From Mucor racemosus (lineage: Eukaryota > Mucoromycota > Mucoromycetes > Mucorales > Mucoraceae): 64,000 nucleotides of DNA. Below, piece after piece: positions 24,485 through 37,300 of this stretch (within the stretch, counting starts at the first letter, position 1; every line of letters starts with the position of its first letter). The position numbers and the translations under genes were made by a program. Where the stretch lies: the NCBI GenBank assembly GCA_027405735.1, contig JAPEHQ010000013.1, forward strand, positions 1,302,001 to 1,366,000, read 5' to 3'. The notes under the pieces are model-generated. The model was not told the DNA's origin. It ran no database searches and saw only the letters and a list, made by a program, of their open reading frames with translations.

Positions 24485-25254
24485 AAAGCTCAATGTAAAT
24501 CACATCTAGCGCAATAATTATAAAGTAAGACTATATTATCATCAAATAAACCACCACACAATATTAACATGTATAAAGATTTACAGTAATAGGCTTGAAT
24601 CAAGCGGGTACAGTACTGTCAATTCTTGAAAAAGTTCTCAAATATCGTAAAATCTCTTATTTTTAAGACTTACAAGGCTTATAAGCGGAATATTAATTTC
24701 GAAAATTATTCTTGTCCAGATCATCAATTTTGACATTTTTTAATTTTTTTTTTCTAGTTTTGCAAATCTAGAGTTAATTATACTAACAATTATAAAAATA
24801 AAAAATATACACATATACAACATTTAGCGCTCTATTTACTCAATAAAAAATAACAAACATTTTTAGTGCAAAATATTACATGAAAATCCTTTAATCAAAA
24901 AACCGTTTTTCGAGCAAAAGTACAAATTTTCATTACTTAACATTTAATATTAAGCTTTTATAAAATGCGTATTCGCTATGGCTAAAATTTTCTCTCACAA
25001 TGCAGTATATTTAAACGTTGATTTTGGTATCAAAACTTGATTTTTCTATTTTTTGATCAAAATCATGAGTGTTGGTAAGGATAAAATGAGTCCCGAAAAT
25101 GTCCGCTACAAAAACTGAATTTTCAGACCGTACGTGGTTAAATATAAGAAAAGTTAAAAAAAAGCACCTTTTTATGTAAAATTTAGATATACTGTACTAT
25201 AGTATTAAAAGATTTAGCCGTTGAATCTTGCTATGCTCAATTACGGCGTCGCTC

Positions 25255-25545
25255 TACTGACTCGCTTTTGCAATTTTTTAATGAATGTACGACATGACAG
25301 ACGGTTTTTCTGGTAGAAAAATGTATGTTTCTATGATAACAGATATTGCCCATGTTGTTTATTAGTTTATGATTCATGCGCTGTAATGCTGCTTTTGACA
25401 TTGGCTGAAATGTGCAATTTAGCAGGGTTTTAATTGCGCTAAATAATGTAAAGCCTTGAAAATCCTTTTCTACGCGTGTTGTTTCTCTCTTTTTGTTTTC
25501 ATATTATTCTATTCACTGTTTGATAAGGTATATCAGACTATTATC
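25255..25545 (-). pseudogene. Open-frame remnant in B copy 3
   Basis: Counterpart of the frame at 19561-19860, sharing most of its translated residues but changed by an indel near 25505. No known family. Confidence 0.3.
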
Positions 25546-25592
25546 AAGCTGGTATTCTTTTCTTTTATCTAAATACGCATGTTAACATTAAA

Positions 25593-27124
25593 CAAGAGTA
25601 ATCTTTTTGTTTTTAATATTACGTGATGTGAAGAGGGAAATTCGCGAGCATGAAAATTAAATAATGGTAGCATAAAGAACTACTTTTGATGGTATTAGTT
25701 TCACAGATCGTTTAATAATATTTTGTGGTCAATGATTGAGAAAACATCAAACTTGTCCCATTTTAGATTGTTTGGTGGTTTGTTATCTTTTTATTAGTTG
25801 AAGAAATCAAAAATCGGTTTTGAACATTATCGCATGGCTCGCAAAATATTAAAAGGCTAGGCTTTAGAGTGTGTAAAATTTCTCTTACATACGCAAAACT
25901 TAGAGAAGAAATATGTTCAAAATCACGTATATTTGTTTTAAATTATTGTTATATTTAGAAGTTTTCGCAATAGAATTAAACAAGTGTAGTATGTATGAGA
26001 TATTAGAAGAGACTACATCCATTACGATATGCAACTAAGTGTCAGTTTTACGTGAGCAAGAAATCTTCTGAGGCAATCAGGCGACCAATATATGCATATA
26101 TAATTATCATGCTGGAAGTTATTTATGTACACTCGCATAATGGTATAATTTTTGACTTTTTCGCCATATATATATATTTTGGAATATTATAGAAATGGTA
26201 TCCTGAACTATGTTTCAGGTATCACAAAAAAAAGAATTCGCTCAAATGTGCATAAATCCATTTGGTGCAAGGTTACAGCTACACACTGGTAGTATAATCC
26301 CCACCCCATAAAAAAATAAACCGGAGACATGTTTGATATTTAAGAAAAGTATGTTATTTTCTCTTTTTCGTAACAATTGCAAATCATTCTTTTTGTGCAT
26401 ATAGACGATTCTTTTATGTGGCCAACATGGCACATGTATTAAGAAAAATAGGAGATCCTTACGCCTTGTCATATATGCTGTGCAGTTTATTTTATGATGA
26501 CTTGAGATATAGTGTCAATATAAGTATAAATGCGATAGACAAGGTTTTGTATATATATACTGTACATATATATTATAGTGAATGAATTAATCCCTTTTTC
26601 TTTTTACATACATACATACATATTTTGGATATTAATGTGTAATGAACATTTGTAAATTAACAATCTCCCCCTTCTCAAAAAGAGAAAAAAGTAGATATGA
26701 TGTACATGTACATGTAATACATGTAAAAACAAAGGACAAGAAGGAGGATCACACATATGTACGCATAAGAAAAAATACTTTATCTAATCTTCTTTCGCAT
26801 GTATACACAGTTAATAAAAGGGAAATATCATGCGATTACCTAATAAAAAGGGCATAAAGTACTGGAATTGCAAAAAAACCAAGAATAGATTAGTTGTTTA
26901 TGGAAAAAAACAAGCCGCCGCCTATTTTATATGTTGGTACAACATAAGTAACCACCCGCAACAACAACAACAACTTGCAAGGTATAAAACTCAATATAAT
27001 AGCCCCTCTTTTTTTTTCTTTTATATATTTATACCAACTCTTCTCTCTCATTATTTGCCTCTTTCTTTCTCTCTCTTTTTTCTTCTCTTTCTCTCTCTTT
27101 CTCTCTTTTTCTTATATCATTATA
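25593..27124. other. Intergenic, 5' region of small gene
   Basis: No supported gene. Several 70-100-codon frames (for instance 26242-26472 on the minus strand) have no recognisable features. Bases 27005-27112 are strongly CT-rich on the plus strand, as is common just before fungal start sites. Confidence 0.45.
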
Positions 27125-27436
27125 ATGGGATTTATTGACAAACTAAAAACACAATATGATTTACACCAAGTAAATCGATACACCAAAAGAAGAGAAGCAC
27201 AATCTGATTTTGAATTCAAGGACAAGGATTATTATCGAGCAACATACCGAGATGGGGTTTATTCAAGTGTAGACAATACACCATCATTCTCTCGTAGATC
27301 ATCATCTTCTTCTCGTAAATCAGTGGTAGCGTGGTTTACAGTACCTGATTTACTTAAAAAAACTACTCAAAAGAAGCGAAGATCACTGGCAACCGAACAA
27401 AATAAAACATCAGAGTCTTATACACTGGGTGTATAA
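27125..27436 (+). CDS. Small basic orphan protein
   Basis: Single-exon frame of 103 residues beginning [20 protein letters not shown]. It is Lys/Arg/Ser-rich, with a Ser tract ([10 protein letters not shown]) and a basic segment ([10 protein letters not shown]), and has no signal peptide or membrane segment. The ATG follows a 100-base CT-rich tract, and AATAAATGT lies 115 bp after the stop, so the setting is that of a real gene. The longer upstream-extended frame is rejected because it would start inside the CT tract. Function unknown. An early amphipathic helix with several phosphorylatable serines suggests a regulatory or structural protein, but this is speculation. Confidence 0.5.
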   Translation: MGFIDKLKTQYDLHQVNRYTKRREAQSDFEFKDKDYYRATYRDGVYSSVDNTPSFSRRSSSSSRKSVVAWFTVPDLLKKTTQKKRRSLATEQNKTSESYTLGV

Positions 27437-27730
27437 TGCAGACGCACACATTACACATATATAAATACACCTGCCACACCCAAACACACTCACTCACTCA
27501 ATCAATCAATCAAGTATCTTTTTTTTTTTATAATTTAATTATTTTTATATTTAATAAATGTACGTAACCCTACCATCATTCAAACATAACCGCTTTAGTG
27601 TTATTTCCTCATAGTCACATCCTTTTCAATGAAATGATGATGATATTCCATGTGTTTAGCTTGTTTATTCAAAACACTAATGATACATTCTATTTGTTTG
27701 TGTTTTAAACACTATATATTATGTTTGGAG

Positions 27731-27767
<37 letters not shown>

Positions 27768-29626
27768 ATCATCTATGATCCTTATAATCTCCTAGACATC
27801 TCCTATTTTTCTTTTCTCTATCTCTGGTTTCCATCATTTCCCAGGATTAAAATCACATTACACAAAGAAAAAATTCAATGTAGGAACCTCACAAAATAGT
27901 AAAATATGCTGTTTGAAAATACAACAATTTGCCATGTAAACAAAATGTACTATTGTTCTTTTTATTGCTATTGTTGGTATTAGAGAAAAAGAAGCTTTTA
28001 TGCACAAGAAAAAGATATATCATTGGTTTAATTTTGCCACACTAAAGATCTACTTTTACTGTTGTTACTGCAATCTCCTTAAAATGTTGGTAGAAAAGGG
28101 TAACCGTGAATACTCTACAATTGCCCTTTTCAATCTAGTAGCTTATCTATTTCATCTACTGGGAATTTTTTTTCTTTTAATACCGTTTTTCATGTAATAT
28201 CCCAAGTATCACAATAAGTAAGGTCATATGGGGTGTGCGTTCAAATAAATATTTGACCCCAATGCACTCAACAACTCAGGAACCATTTTTTGTTTCTACA
28301 TTTCGGCTACTAAAATGTTGACATTAATTGGCAGGAGTGCTTGATTTAAAGGATTTTTGTGCATGCTTTTCCAAACAATATACAAATTTTAAAACTTTAC
28401 ATCAGTACTTTTACATGTAAGCTATGTGCAGCCTATTTTTTTTTTTTTTTGGGAAAATTATATTACGACCTATTCTCAGCTTTTTTCACGCAAAACTTCA
28501 ATTAATTGCGTTCAATATACACAATGCAACATGCTCGGTGGTATAACTCCATGTAGAAAGGCGTTCCGAAAATATGATGAAACATAATGACAAGTGGTAT
28601 TTAGCACGAGGCAGGTCAGAGATGTTTGAAATACAGAGAAATGCTCATGAAACTAAAAGATCAATGAAGCTAGGATTATTTTTTTTTATTCAGAACAATA
28701 AATGTTTGTTCTTGTACCTAATTTGGTTCTCGAGTTTATATATGTATTTAATTGCATGAGCTCTAAAGCACAACTTGACGTGTTGTAACATTGTTATATC
28801 ACTTTATTTTAATGAATGAATTATTATATGGTGTAAACAAAATATGATCTCCTAATAATAATAAAATATAATGAATAAATATATATATATATATATATTT
28901 AAATCAATAATATTAAATGAAATATAAAAATAATAAACATATATCGATAAAAGCGGATCCAATGAAATAATTTATATAGATTTTGTGTATCTTTTAATTA
29001 TACATTTAAAAATAAATCGTAAACATGAAATATAAAAAAAACCACATACATTAATAGTAAAGGGCGATCTTTCAACCTGAGCAAAACGGAAGATTGCTAA
29101 ATAAAGTAACTCGAAATGAATTTTGAAAAAATTATGTCAAAAAGCCATATTTGAGCAATCCAATTTACGGGATGTGAATATTTTGTCTTGTACAACTACA
29201 AGTAAAAGAAGGCTTATTCAAAATGTTTAAATGAATAATTAAAAAACTAATTTAGTAGCATACAATAGATATATTTATGTCATTACTGAATATTTTGCAG
29301 GCAGATATATGGCGTTACAAGTAATGTATTTACATAAATACTAATGCAAGGCAAGGCGGTATGAAAGAAGGATACCGTATTGAATCAGCGGTTTTTTGAT
29401 GGGCTGAAGGAAGAAGCATACAAAGCTATGCAAGAAATATATGATAAATTACCAATTCAACAACCGAATAAGCAAGTGCAAGATTTGTAATTTATATAAT
29501 TCTTGATTGATTGTGCATGTATAAATATAACTCGTATAAAATGGCTTTTTCGTTATTTCTTTCTTTTTCATCTCTTTCTCTCTCTATCTATCTATCTATC
29601 TGTTCTATACATTCCTTTATTAAAAA
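27437..29626. other. Intergenic with 34-bp poly-A and possible exon remnants
   Basis: Contains a pure A run at 27733-27766, a TA repeat near 28881-28897 and TCTA repeats at 29583-29600. A protein-like stretch (RFFDGLKEEAYKAMQEIYDK...) is open at 29366-29490 and ends in TAA; its upstream part is broken, so it may be the tail of a lost gene. The 62-codon frame at 28574-28759 shows nothing recognisable. Confidence 0.4.
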
Positions 29627-31472
29627 ATGAAAATTCAAACCATCATTATTGGAGAATATCAAATTTCACCTGCTGTATCATTTTGCTTGTACCAATTACC
29701 TTCACCACTCGTAACACCACCTAGATCATTAAATACTCGAGATCATCAAGAGCAATTTTTCAATTACTTTTGTTTAGAAGATTTATTTGCAATCTTTGAT
29801 CTTCATTTAATTAATCAAGATTTAATTCGTTCCTATCAACACTATTCTGGCTTCTTTTGTAAAGATGAAGCAGGTCGCTCCTATATTCAAACACATGTCA
29901 TGGCCGATATTGCTCAAAAAAACAATATTTGCGCCTTGGCTGATCTTTGCCGTTTACAGGATGATGAATTAATATCTGGCGGTGCTATTCCATTATTAAA
30001 AATGACAACATTTGTTCGTTTGTTTGGCAAACCTACTGTCATGTCACTAGAATTTGAATCAAGACCGCTGGAAGGCATTGAATGGTTTTTTCAACAAAAC
30101 AAGGTTAAATTAGAGCCATTTTCACCAACATTACCTGCATTTATATCACCATCAAATTCACCTCATCAAAGGTAATTATACATTCCCCCTCTTTTTTTTT
30201 TTTTTTTATTTACTCCTTTATTATTACAATATAATATGTGCTACAATACTTTATATAATATTGTGTGGCCTCGGTCGATCCAAAATCGAAATATTTTGTA
30301 CCCCATTATGAGTAACCCAAAAATTAATTATTTAAAATAGAACCCATCGCCTGTCATCCGATATATTGTCAAAAACTTCTTCTTCTTCTTCCCTTTCATT
30401 TGTTTCTCAAATGGCTACTTCACCATGCTCTCAACAAGATGATTCGATCATCAAATTACCAAAGCCTTCTTCATTGTTGTTAAAAAGACTTGCTCCTAAA
30501 CATGGACACAAGAAGAATTTGACTATTTTAACACCATCTTATAATGATGAAGATGATGTACACGTTAATAGCATTCAATCTGCTCCATTAAAAAGATCAA
30601 CTATTCCACCTTTTCACCATCAAAATAGAAGAAACAAAATATCAAAGAAAATGTCTCCTCCTCCTCCATCCTTCTTAACTGTAAAGAGTAATAATCCTCG
30701 TCGCTTAATTGTTCCTGCTACTGCTTCCGCTGTATCGGCGCCATGGCCAAAGACATCTGCTCAAACAAGATTTCCTAGTCCTCCAATTGTGCCTTCTCAA
30801 CAACCTGCATGGGGTCAATATCGTCAACAACAACAAAATAAACTTAAACCAACAATCAAAACTGCAACAATGCCATATTTTCCTCGCACTCCTACAACAA
30901 TTACAACTAATACATCTACATCTAATAATTTAAATAATAATAATAATAGTAATAACAATAATAATAATAACCAGCATCATCATCATCATCATCAACATCA
31001 TCATCAAACAACTGCAACAACTCCAACTTCTTCTTGCTCTTCTTCTTCTTCTTGTTCTTCTTCTTCTTCTTCGGCATTGTCACAAAAGCAAAAGTTCTTA
31101 CAACCATTTGAATTTCTTTATGATCATATTGAACAAACTCGTACATTAAAAACTACATTGGATGATCAAATTCGTCGTTCATCTTCATTGATGCAAACAT
31201 TACAATCGTCTGGCACTATGGTAGAATCTTTAGTACGTCGACAAGTACGTGATATAGTAGATCAAAAGTTTGAAAATAAAGTACGGGAATGCACTGAAAG
31301 GATTTCTCGATTGGAACATCGTGTACAAGCTAAAGATATACCCATTTCTCCATCGGTTTCTCCTTCTCCTACTCGATCAAAAATGTCAACAACAACCACA
31401 GAGCCTATTCAAGATTTACTTTCTCAACTCATGAAAAGAATTGATCAATTGGAAAATAAATTGGAAAAATAA
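29627..31472 (+). CDS. Orphan protein with N-terminal globular region, low-complexity linker and C-terminal coiled coil
   Basis: Two exons, 29627-30171 and 30341-31472 (558 residues). Residues 1-165 look globular (MKIQTIIIGEYQISPAVSFC..., with a Cys/Leu-rich helical part around IAQKNNICALADLCRLQDDE). The middle is Ser/Pro/Thr-rich, with Asn, His and Ser homopolymer tracts (30920-31075). The C-terminus (from about residue 425) is helical with heptads: EFLYDHIEQTRTLKTTLDDQ, then LVRRQVRDIVDQ, ending LLSQLMKRIDQLENKLEK. The family is not recognised. The layout resembles scaffold or regulatory proteins with self-association through the coiled coil. The gene is tail-to-tail with the WW protein gene. 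Confidence 0.7.
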
Positions 31473-32300
31473 TAGGTTTTATCAAAATCTAGTAGCATTT
31501 TTTGTTTTTTTTTTTTTTTTTTTTTTTTTTGTATACATAATTTTATACCCATTAAAAAAAATATTTTTCTTTGTTGTAAAATTAAACTAATAAACAAACA
31601 ATTTCCACCAAATACAACTAAATTATATTTTCTTGCATTACCACGTTACGCAGATACTTTTTAAGAATCTTATTTATAGAAGCTTCAATTGACTCTAATA
31701 TAGATGTTATTTACGGCATATAAATTAATGGAATCCAGGTATAGGCACAGGTACAGGCACAGGTACAGGCACAGGGAGGTACGCCAAATTCGATTTTAAC
31801 CAACGCTACAAAAGTTTAAAAATCCGTTATTTTTATTATTGTTGCAGACTTTAAAGGTTTTTTACATGTATTAAAAGCAATTAATTAGACAATTCAACTT
31901 TTTATAGCAATTACTAGCATGTAAAGTATTGTTTAATTATTTTTTTTTAGAATAATTTACTATAATGAACCTTTAGAATCACTTGCCAATTCGGTTATGT
32001 ATCCTTGAAAATCTATGTGTTTCAAAAAGGGATTGGATAATAATAAAAAACTATCTGTCCATCTCTTATATTTCGAAACAAAAAATACCTAAATGTAGTT
32101 CAAATATCAAAGTTTATTTTCAAATGTAGTTTTGGTTTATGAACTATTTTTCTGGCAAGGGAAAATCTCATAAATTTTAAATGAGGGGGAACCGAAAATC
32201 TTTCAAGGCTCCAAATAAATTCGTTGTTTTAATCGTTAAATGTCTAGACTCATTTATCAGGTTTTATTTATAGAAACTATATGAAAATCCCTAGCAAGGA
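31473..32300. other. Intergenic between convergent genes
   Basis: Holds a 26-base T run (31505-31530) soon after the stop, and three tandem 12-bp units of an 'aggcacaggtac' type at about 31736-31777. Nothing else recognised. Confidence 0.5.
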
Positions 32301-33881
32301 TTAATCAAAGAAACCGCTATTATCTTCATCATACTCCTCCTATTAAAATAAACGTTAATTTTACTCTTTGTATATTTGTAAAACAAAGCTAAACTTACGT
32401 AGGTAGTATTGCCATTAGGATCAATGGTAGTAACTAAATACATTTGATTTACATTAGATAAAAATCAACCAAAAACACATGCAAACATTTTACCTTGAAC
32501 ATCATTATCGAACCAACCATCCTCTCTTTCAGTGATGGTTTGTCCTCCATATTGATCTATACATCAAAAAAGTTAATATTTGTTCCCCCCCTGAATTTGG
32601 CGTTATGGTTATTATTACTTACCAGTAGTAATTACAGTTTCTTTGTCTGCACCAAACCAACCACCATCTTCACGAATAATGGTAGTTTGAGTATCACCTC
32701 CTCCGTCTTGTTGATACTCTCCTGGATTATAATTACCGTATCCACCACCATTATCGTAATTCACAGGTGGTTGTTCCATTGGAGCTGGAGCATTATATTG
32801 TTCTTGAGGAGGAGGAGCATTATAAGAAGGTTGTTGATTATATTGTTGTTCTAATATTATGCTGTTCAATAAAATGATGATTCAATTCTTATTAATATTC
32901 ACTTACGATGTTCCATCTCACGTTGCTCTTGCTCGAGACGATCAATGCGATCACTTTGTTCTTCTTCGTGATGCATAATACTTCCAATAGCAAGACCACC
33001 AGCAACACCAACTGCAGCAGCACCAGCCATTTTCATACCTGAAGACATACCACTTGGTTTAGATTGAGGTACAGCAGGAGAGTATTGTTGTTGTTGTTGA
33101 CCGGGATAACCTTGCTGCTGACCGGGATAACCTTGTTGCTGACCGGGATAACCTTGTTGAGGGTACTGTTGTTGTCTTTGTTGTTGTTGTTGAGGTGAAT
33201 TACCATAAGATGATGCTTGTGAAGGTGGAGGAGCATAGGAACTATTGCTTCCATAAGATGCTTGATGTTGAGGAGGAGGTGGATAAGCACCGCCGCCGCC
33301 ACCATAAGACGAAGCTTGTGAAGGTGGAGCACCTTGTCTTTGTTGCTGTTGTTGTTGTTGTCCTTGAGGAGCGGGAGGGTAATTATTACCATAAGGTGAT
33401 TGTTGAGGTTGAGGGTATGGACTACTATTATTACTTCCACCGCCACCATAAGGAGATTGAGAAGGAGGAGCAGGAGGATAAGAATTATTACTACCATAAG
33501 ATGGTTGTTGAGGTGGGTAACCAGGATGTTGTTGTTGTTGTTGAGGGGGGTATGCACCTCTATCTTGAGGTGGTTGAGGTGGGTATCCAAATCCTTCAGG
33601 ACGTGATGTTGGTGGAGGTGGAGGAGAATTATAACCACCATAAGAAGGTGGAGCATTTGCAGGTCTTTCCCAATGTGTTGATTTAGTATTATGATCAATA
33701 TAATAACTAGTATAATATGTAAATTTTAATGGAATTTTTGTTTTCAAATAGAATATACTTACGGTCTACCCTCTGGAGTAAACTTTTCCTCCCATCCTAT
33801 ATAATATTTCATCATTTAGAAAATACGCATTTTATGGTTACATCTAATTAAACACAAACCTTGAGGTAATGGTCCTGACAT
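32301..33881 (-). CDS. WW-domain protein with Pro/Gln-rich linker
   Basis: Seven exons on the minus strand: 33881-33860, 33796-33763, 33706-32907, 32850-32623, 32556-32494, 32433-32399, 32339-32301 (406 residues). The WW domain occupies the N-terminus (PLPQGWEEKFTPEGRPYYID then HNTKSTHWERP) with both tryptophans and the Tyr-Tyr pair. It presumably binds Pro-rich ligands. A PQQ/GYPGQ/APPPS-rich linker of about 170 residues follows, with tandem QQGYPGQ repeats (33090-33160). Next come a Gly/Ala-rich segment (MAGAAAVGVAGGLAIGSIMH) and a short charged helix (DRIDRLEQEQREMEHR). The tail carries two similar units (IIREDGGWFGAD and ITEREDGWFDND). The short exons were joined by frame and agree throughout. 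Confidence 0.85.
33090..33160 (-). repeat. 21-bp coding minisatellite in WW gene
   Basis: Three near-identical copies of a 21-bp unit encode QQGYPGQ tandemly inside exon 3 of the WW protein. Such tracts vary readily in length. Confidence 0.75.
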
Positions 33882-34301
33882 CTTTTATCAAGAAAAAAAA
33901 AGGAATTGCGAGAGAAGAAGAAAAAGAAAAGAAGATGAGAAAGGGCTAAATGATAATCTTTTTATATACAAATGTGCGTTATTAATAAGGTTTTACCGAA
34001 CTATACAGATATATATATACATACACAATATATTTTATGATATTTATTCGGACCCACAATGTACACGTTTCGTAAAAACCTTGGTAAACCTTCTTTCAGC
34101 AAAATGCATCCCCTAGTTTTTATTGGTTTTTTTTTCATATAGATAAAATTTAAATTTTTTATTATTGGTATTATATAATTATTTGAGATTGCATATGTGT
34201 GTGTGTGTGTGTGTTTTTCAAAAAGAAAGAAAAATGTAGGATAAAAGGAACTTTTTGTGTGTAATACGATACATAAAATCCACAATACAGAAATTTCGTT
34301 A

Positions 34302-37300
34302 TTATTGTACAAAAAGTTTATACTCAGTAGCTGCTTTCAAAGCCGAAATTTGGTTCTTGAGTTCACTGATATCAGATTCAGAAGACTTTTTCATATTACT
34401 GTTTCTTGAAGCAACTCTCAATCTTGATACATCATCTCTCTGATGAAGTAATTCTTCTTTAAGACGTAGAAGATCTTTATCTTGAGACTTGATTTTAGTT
34501 ATAGAAGATAAATATTCTTGTTGAAGCGTATCACGCTGATTGCGCAACGTTGACCAACCATCATTAGCAATTGGTTTAACAATGGTTTCCTCGAGATCTT
34601 TAGCCTTCTGATCCAATTTTTCGTATTTTTGAATCCAGGAACGAACTTGATTTTCTAATTCAATTGCTTTCAATTTGAGACGAGATTTTTCTTCGCGTTG
34701 TTGTGTCAAGTTTTCAATTAAACCAACTACTCTAGATTCTAATTTGTATGATGCTTCCTTTAAATGACTAACACTGCGGGCCTCTGCTCGAAGTACGACT
34801 AGTTGACGACGAGCATTTCTACGTCGCACGCATGATTGCACACGAATTACATAATTGCGAATTGTTTGGTATCGCTTACGTGCTAACCATCCTCTAGCAA
34901 TCTTTTGAATTAAAATAGCTGCATGTTCTTTCTCGAGTGTTTGGTGTCTTTTTCTTGCAATTGCACCACGGATAGCTATTTAAATGTTAATTATCTAGGT
35001 CTTTTGATAAGATATAAGCTTATAAACACTATACCTGCTTGTGTTTGGATAATGAATGCACGTGTTTCCAAATATTTCTTTCGTACAATATATCTTCTCC
35101 AATTCTTTTGAATCACAATAGCTGCCTTTTCTTTGCGCAATAATTCCATTTCACGTACAGCAATTCTACGTCTAGCTATACTTTGTAACATTACTGTCAT
35201 CTTTTGGACTCTCAAGTATCTCAATCGAGCAAGGAAACGACGCACATTCTTTTGAATCATGGTAGCGCATGAATTCAATTTATCAGATCTCAACTTTTCC
35301 ATGTAGGCAAGTTGTCCAGCACGGAAAAAGATCTTTGTAAGACCAACTTGATATTTATCACTATCTTTGATGTTTGTATCTAAAATTTGAGAGCAAATGT
35401 TTCTTGTTTCAGGGTTTGTTTTAGGATCCCAATGAGCGAAATCGATTAATGCATGATATCTATTGTATGATTAGTTTTTATAATATCTAATCAATTCTTG
35501 TTCATAAATTTACCTCTCGGAAAAGTCTTCAAATGTCCATCTAGTAGGATAGCCTGCACAACTGATACGAATTGTTTCTAAAACACCACAAGCACGAAGT
35601 TGAGACAATACAATGTTAGGTTGGAAAATCCAAGCAACCTTGGCTTCATTAGGTTTGATACAACGAATATAATGAACATTAGTTTCACCAATGGTATCCA
35701 TCAAATTAATTAATGACAACTATAAAATAATAATTTTAAGTACATGATTCATTAAAATAATATCCAAAAAAAAAAATCTACCTTGAAGATGGAACCTAAT
35801 GTAGGTTTCTTGGCTTGGTTCATGGTTTTTTTAGGTGCTTGTTCAATCTAAAGAATTCTTTGAGTATGAGTATATCATAATTTTTGAATTTGAGGAAAAC
35901 TTACAATAGGTGTTGTAGGAACAGGTTGAATCATTTCAGACAAGAATGTAGATTTGGAACCTTGCAACAAATTCAAGATTTCTTCAGGAACAGTATCCTT
36001 GTTCTTATCCATAAAACCTTCAGCTTCATATTGCACATCATGAGCATAATGAGCAACAACAAATGCATTGTTAGAAAATCTAGGTTTCTTGAAATAATCT
36101 TGGTATGTAGAATTGAAATTTTGATACAATTTGTTACAAAAGCCTTGATCAGAACCAGAAGGTAAACGGGACTCTTCATCCAATAACGACAATATACCCA
36201 TCTTGGCTTCAATCATCTCGATACACTTTTGATTATCACTGAAATTAATAAACTTCCAGTCAATCTCTTCCTTAATGTATTCCTCTTGCTCTAATTTGAA
36301 CACATGTTGATTGAATTGTTGTTGAAGCTTTTCGTTAGCATAATTGATACAGAATTGTTCAAAGGAATTCTTTTTGAAATGCTCAAAACCGTAAATATCC
36401 AAAACACCGATAAAGCTTTGAACAAGCTCAACGTTGGGACAAGATAAACTGTCATTGATGTTACTAACAAGCCAGTCGAAAAGATGAGCATAAATGTATT
36501 TAGCAACTGAATCACGAACAACTTGTGCTTGTGTAGGTGATAAATTGGAAACAATCTTTTCTGATCTGGTTACAATTTGCTTTCTTACAATCCATTTTCT
36601 GAATTCAAATGCGTCCAAACCTAATAATTCAGTGGCCTTTTGCAAAGAAGGCTCATCATCGGCCAAAGTAGCATCGTTTCTTCCACCAATGTCAATATTA
36701 CCCAAATGTAACAATGCTGCTAAAAGACGGAAAATCTCTGATTGAATTTCATCATGAATACCAATGGTATTCAATGCTGTACGAGTCTCTGCGAATTCCT
36801 TTGCATCATCAACTGAAGGGATGACACCAATTCCACTTTGATTCAAATAATGAAATTCTGACCATTCCTTCAGGGCCAACTCCTGTTTTTCAGTTTCGTT
36901 TGCACCTGCACATAACTGTTACAACAACACACTGTTAGCTGTTGCAAAGATCTATAAATATACATGTTTACTTGCCTGATAAAAGATGTGATAATTTCTC
37001 TCGATTTCAGGTTGGAAAATAAGACGAGATCTTTCCAATAAATAAGTTTTGATCTTTGCACCCACAATATTACGTTGCTTGTCAAATTGAATCTCTATAT
37101 ATTTACCAAATCTTGAAGAATTGTCATTTCTTGTGGTTTTTGCGTTACCGAAAGCTTCCATAATAGGATTGGTGGCTAAAGAAAAATTATTGATCAGTAC
37201 AACATGTAAATATTAAGGAGTAAAAAAAAATACTAGTGTACCTAAAATTTGCTCTTCTACTTCTGTCATAGTTTCGCCTTTTGCTTGTTTACCGAAAGCC

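Larger units (their letters stand above)
22995..25592 (+). repeat. Dispersed repeat family B, copy 3 (contains a solo LTR)
   Basis: Collinear with copy 1 (17591-19916) over its whole length, except for the 298-bp LTR at 24182-24479, which sits just after the dynein exon's splice donor. Between 22871 and 22994 lies a short AT-rich stretch not shared with other copies. Confidence 0.8.

Noticed and set aside
17591..25592. CRISPR-like array or satellite
   Set aside because: The direct copies are kilobase-long dispersed repeats separated by unrelated sequence, with no short regular spacers.
26242..26472. 76-codon minus-strand frame
   Set aside because: No supporting start context, homologous copy or domain; random open frame in AT-rich DNA.
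30922..31146. Minus-strand frame rich in Lys/Asp/Tyr
   Set aside because: Antisense of Asn/His/Ser homopolymer codons in the 558-residue gene.
33195..33686. 163-codon plus-strand frame opposite the WW gene
   Set aside because: Shadow of the Pro/Gln-rich coding strand; repetitive composition only.
34001..34312. Frame after the myosin stop as a missing tail exon
   Set aside because: The translation is low-complexity AT-rich sequence with no resemblance to a DIL domain.
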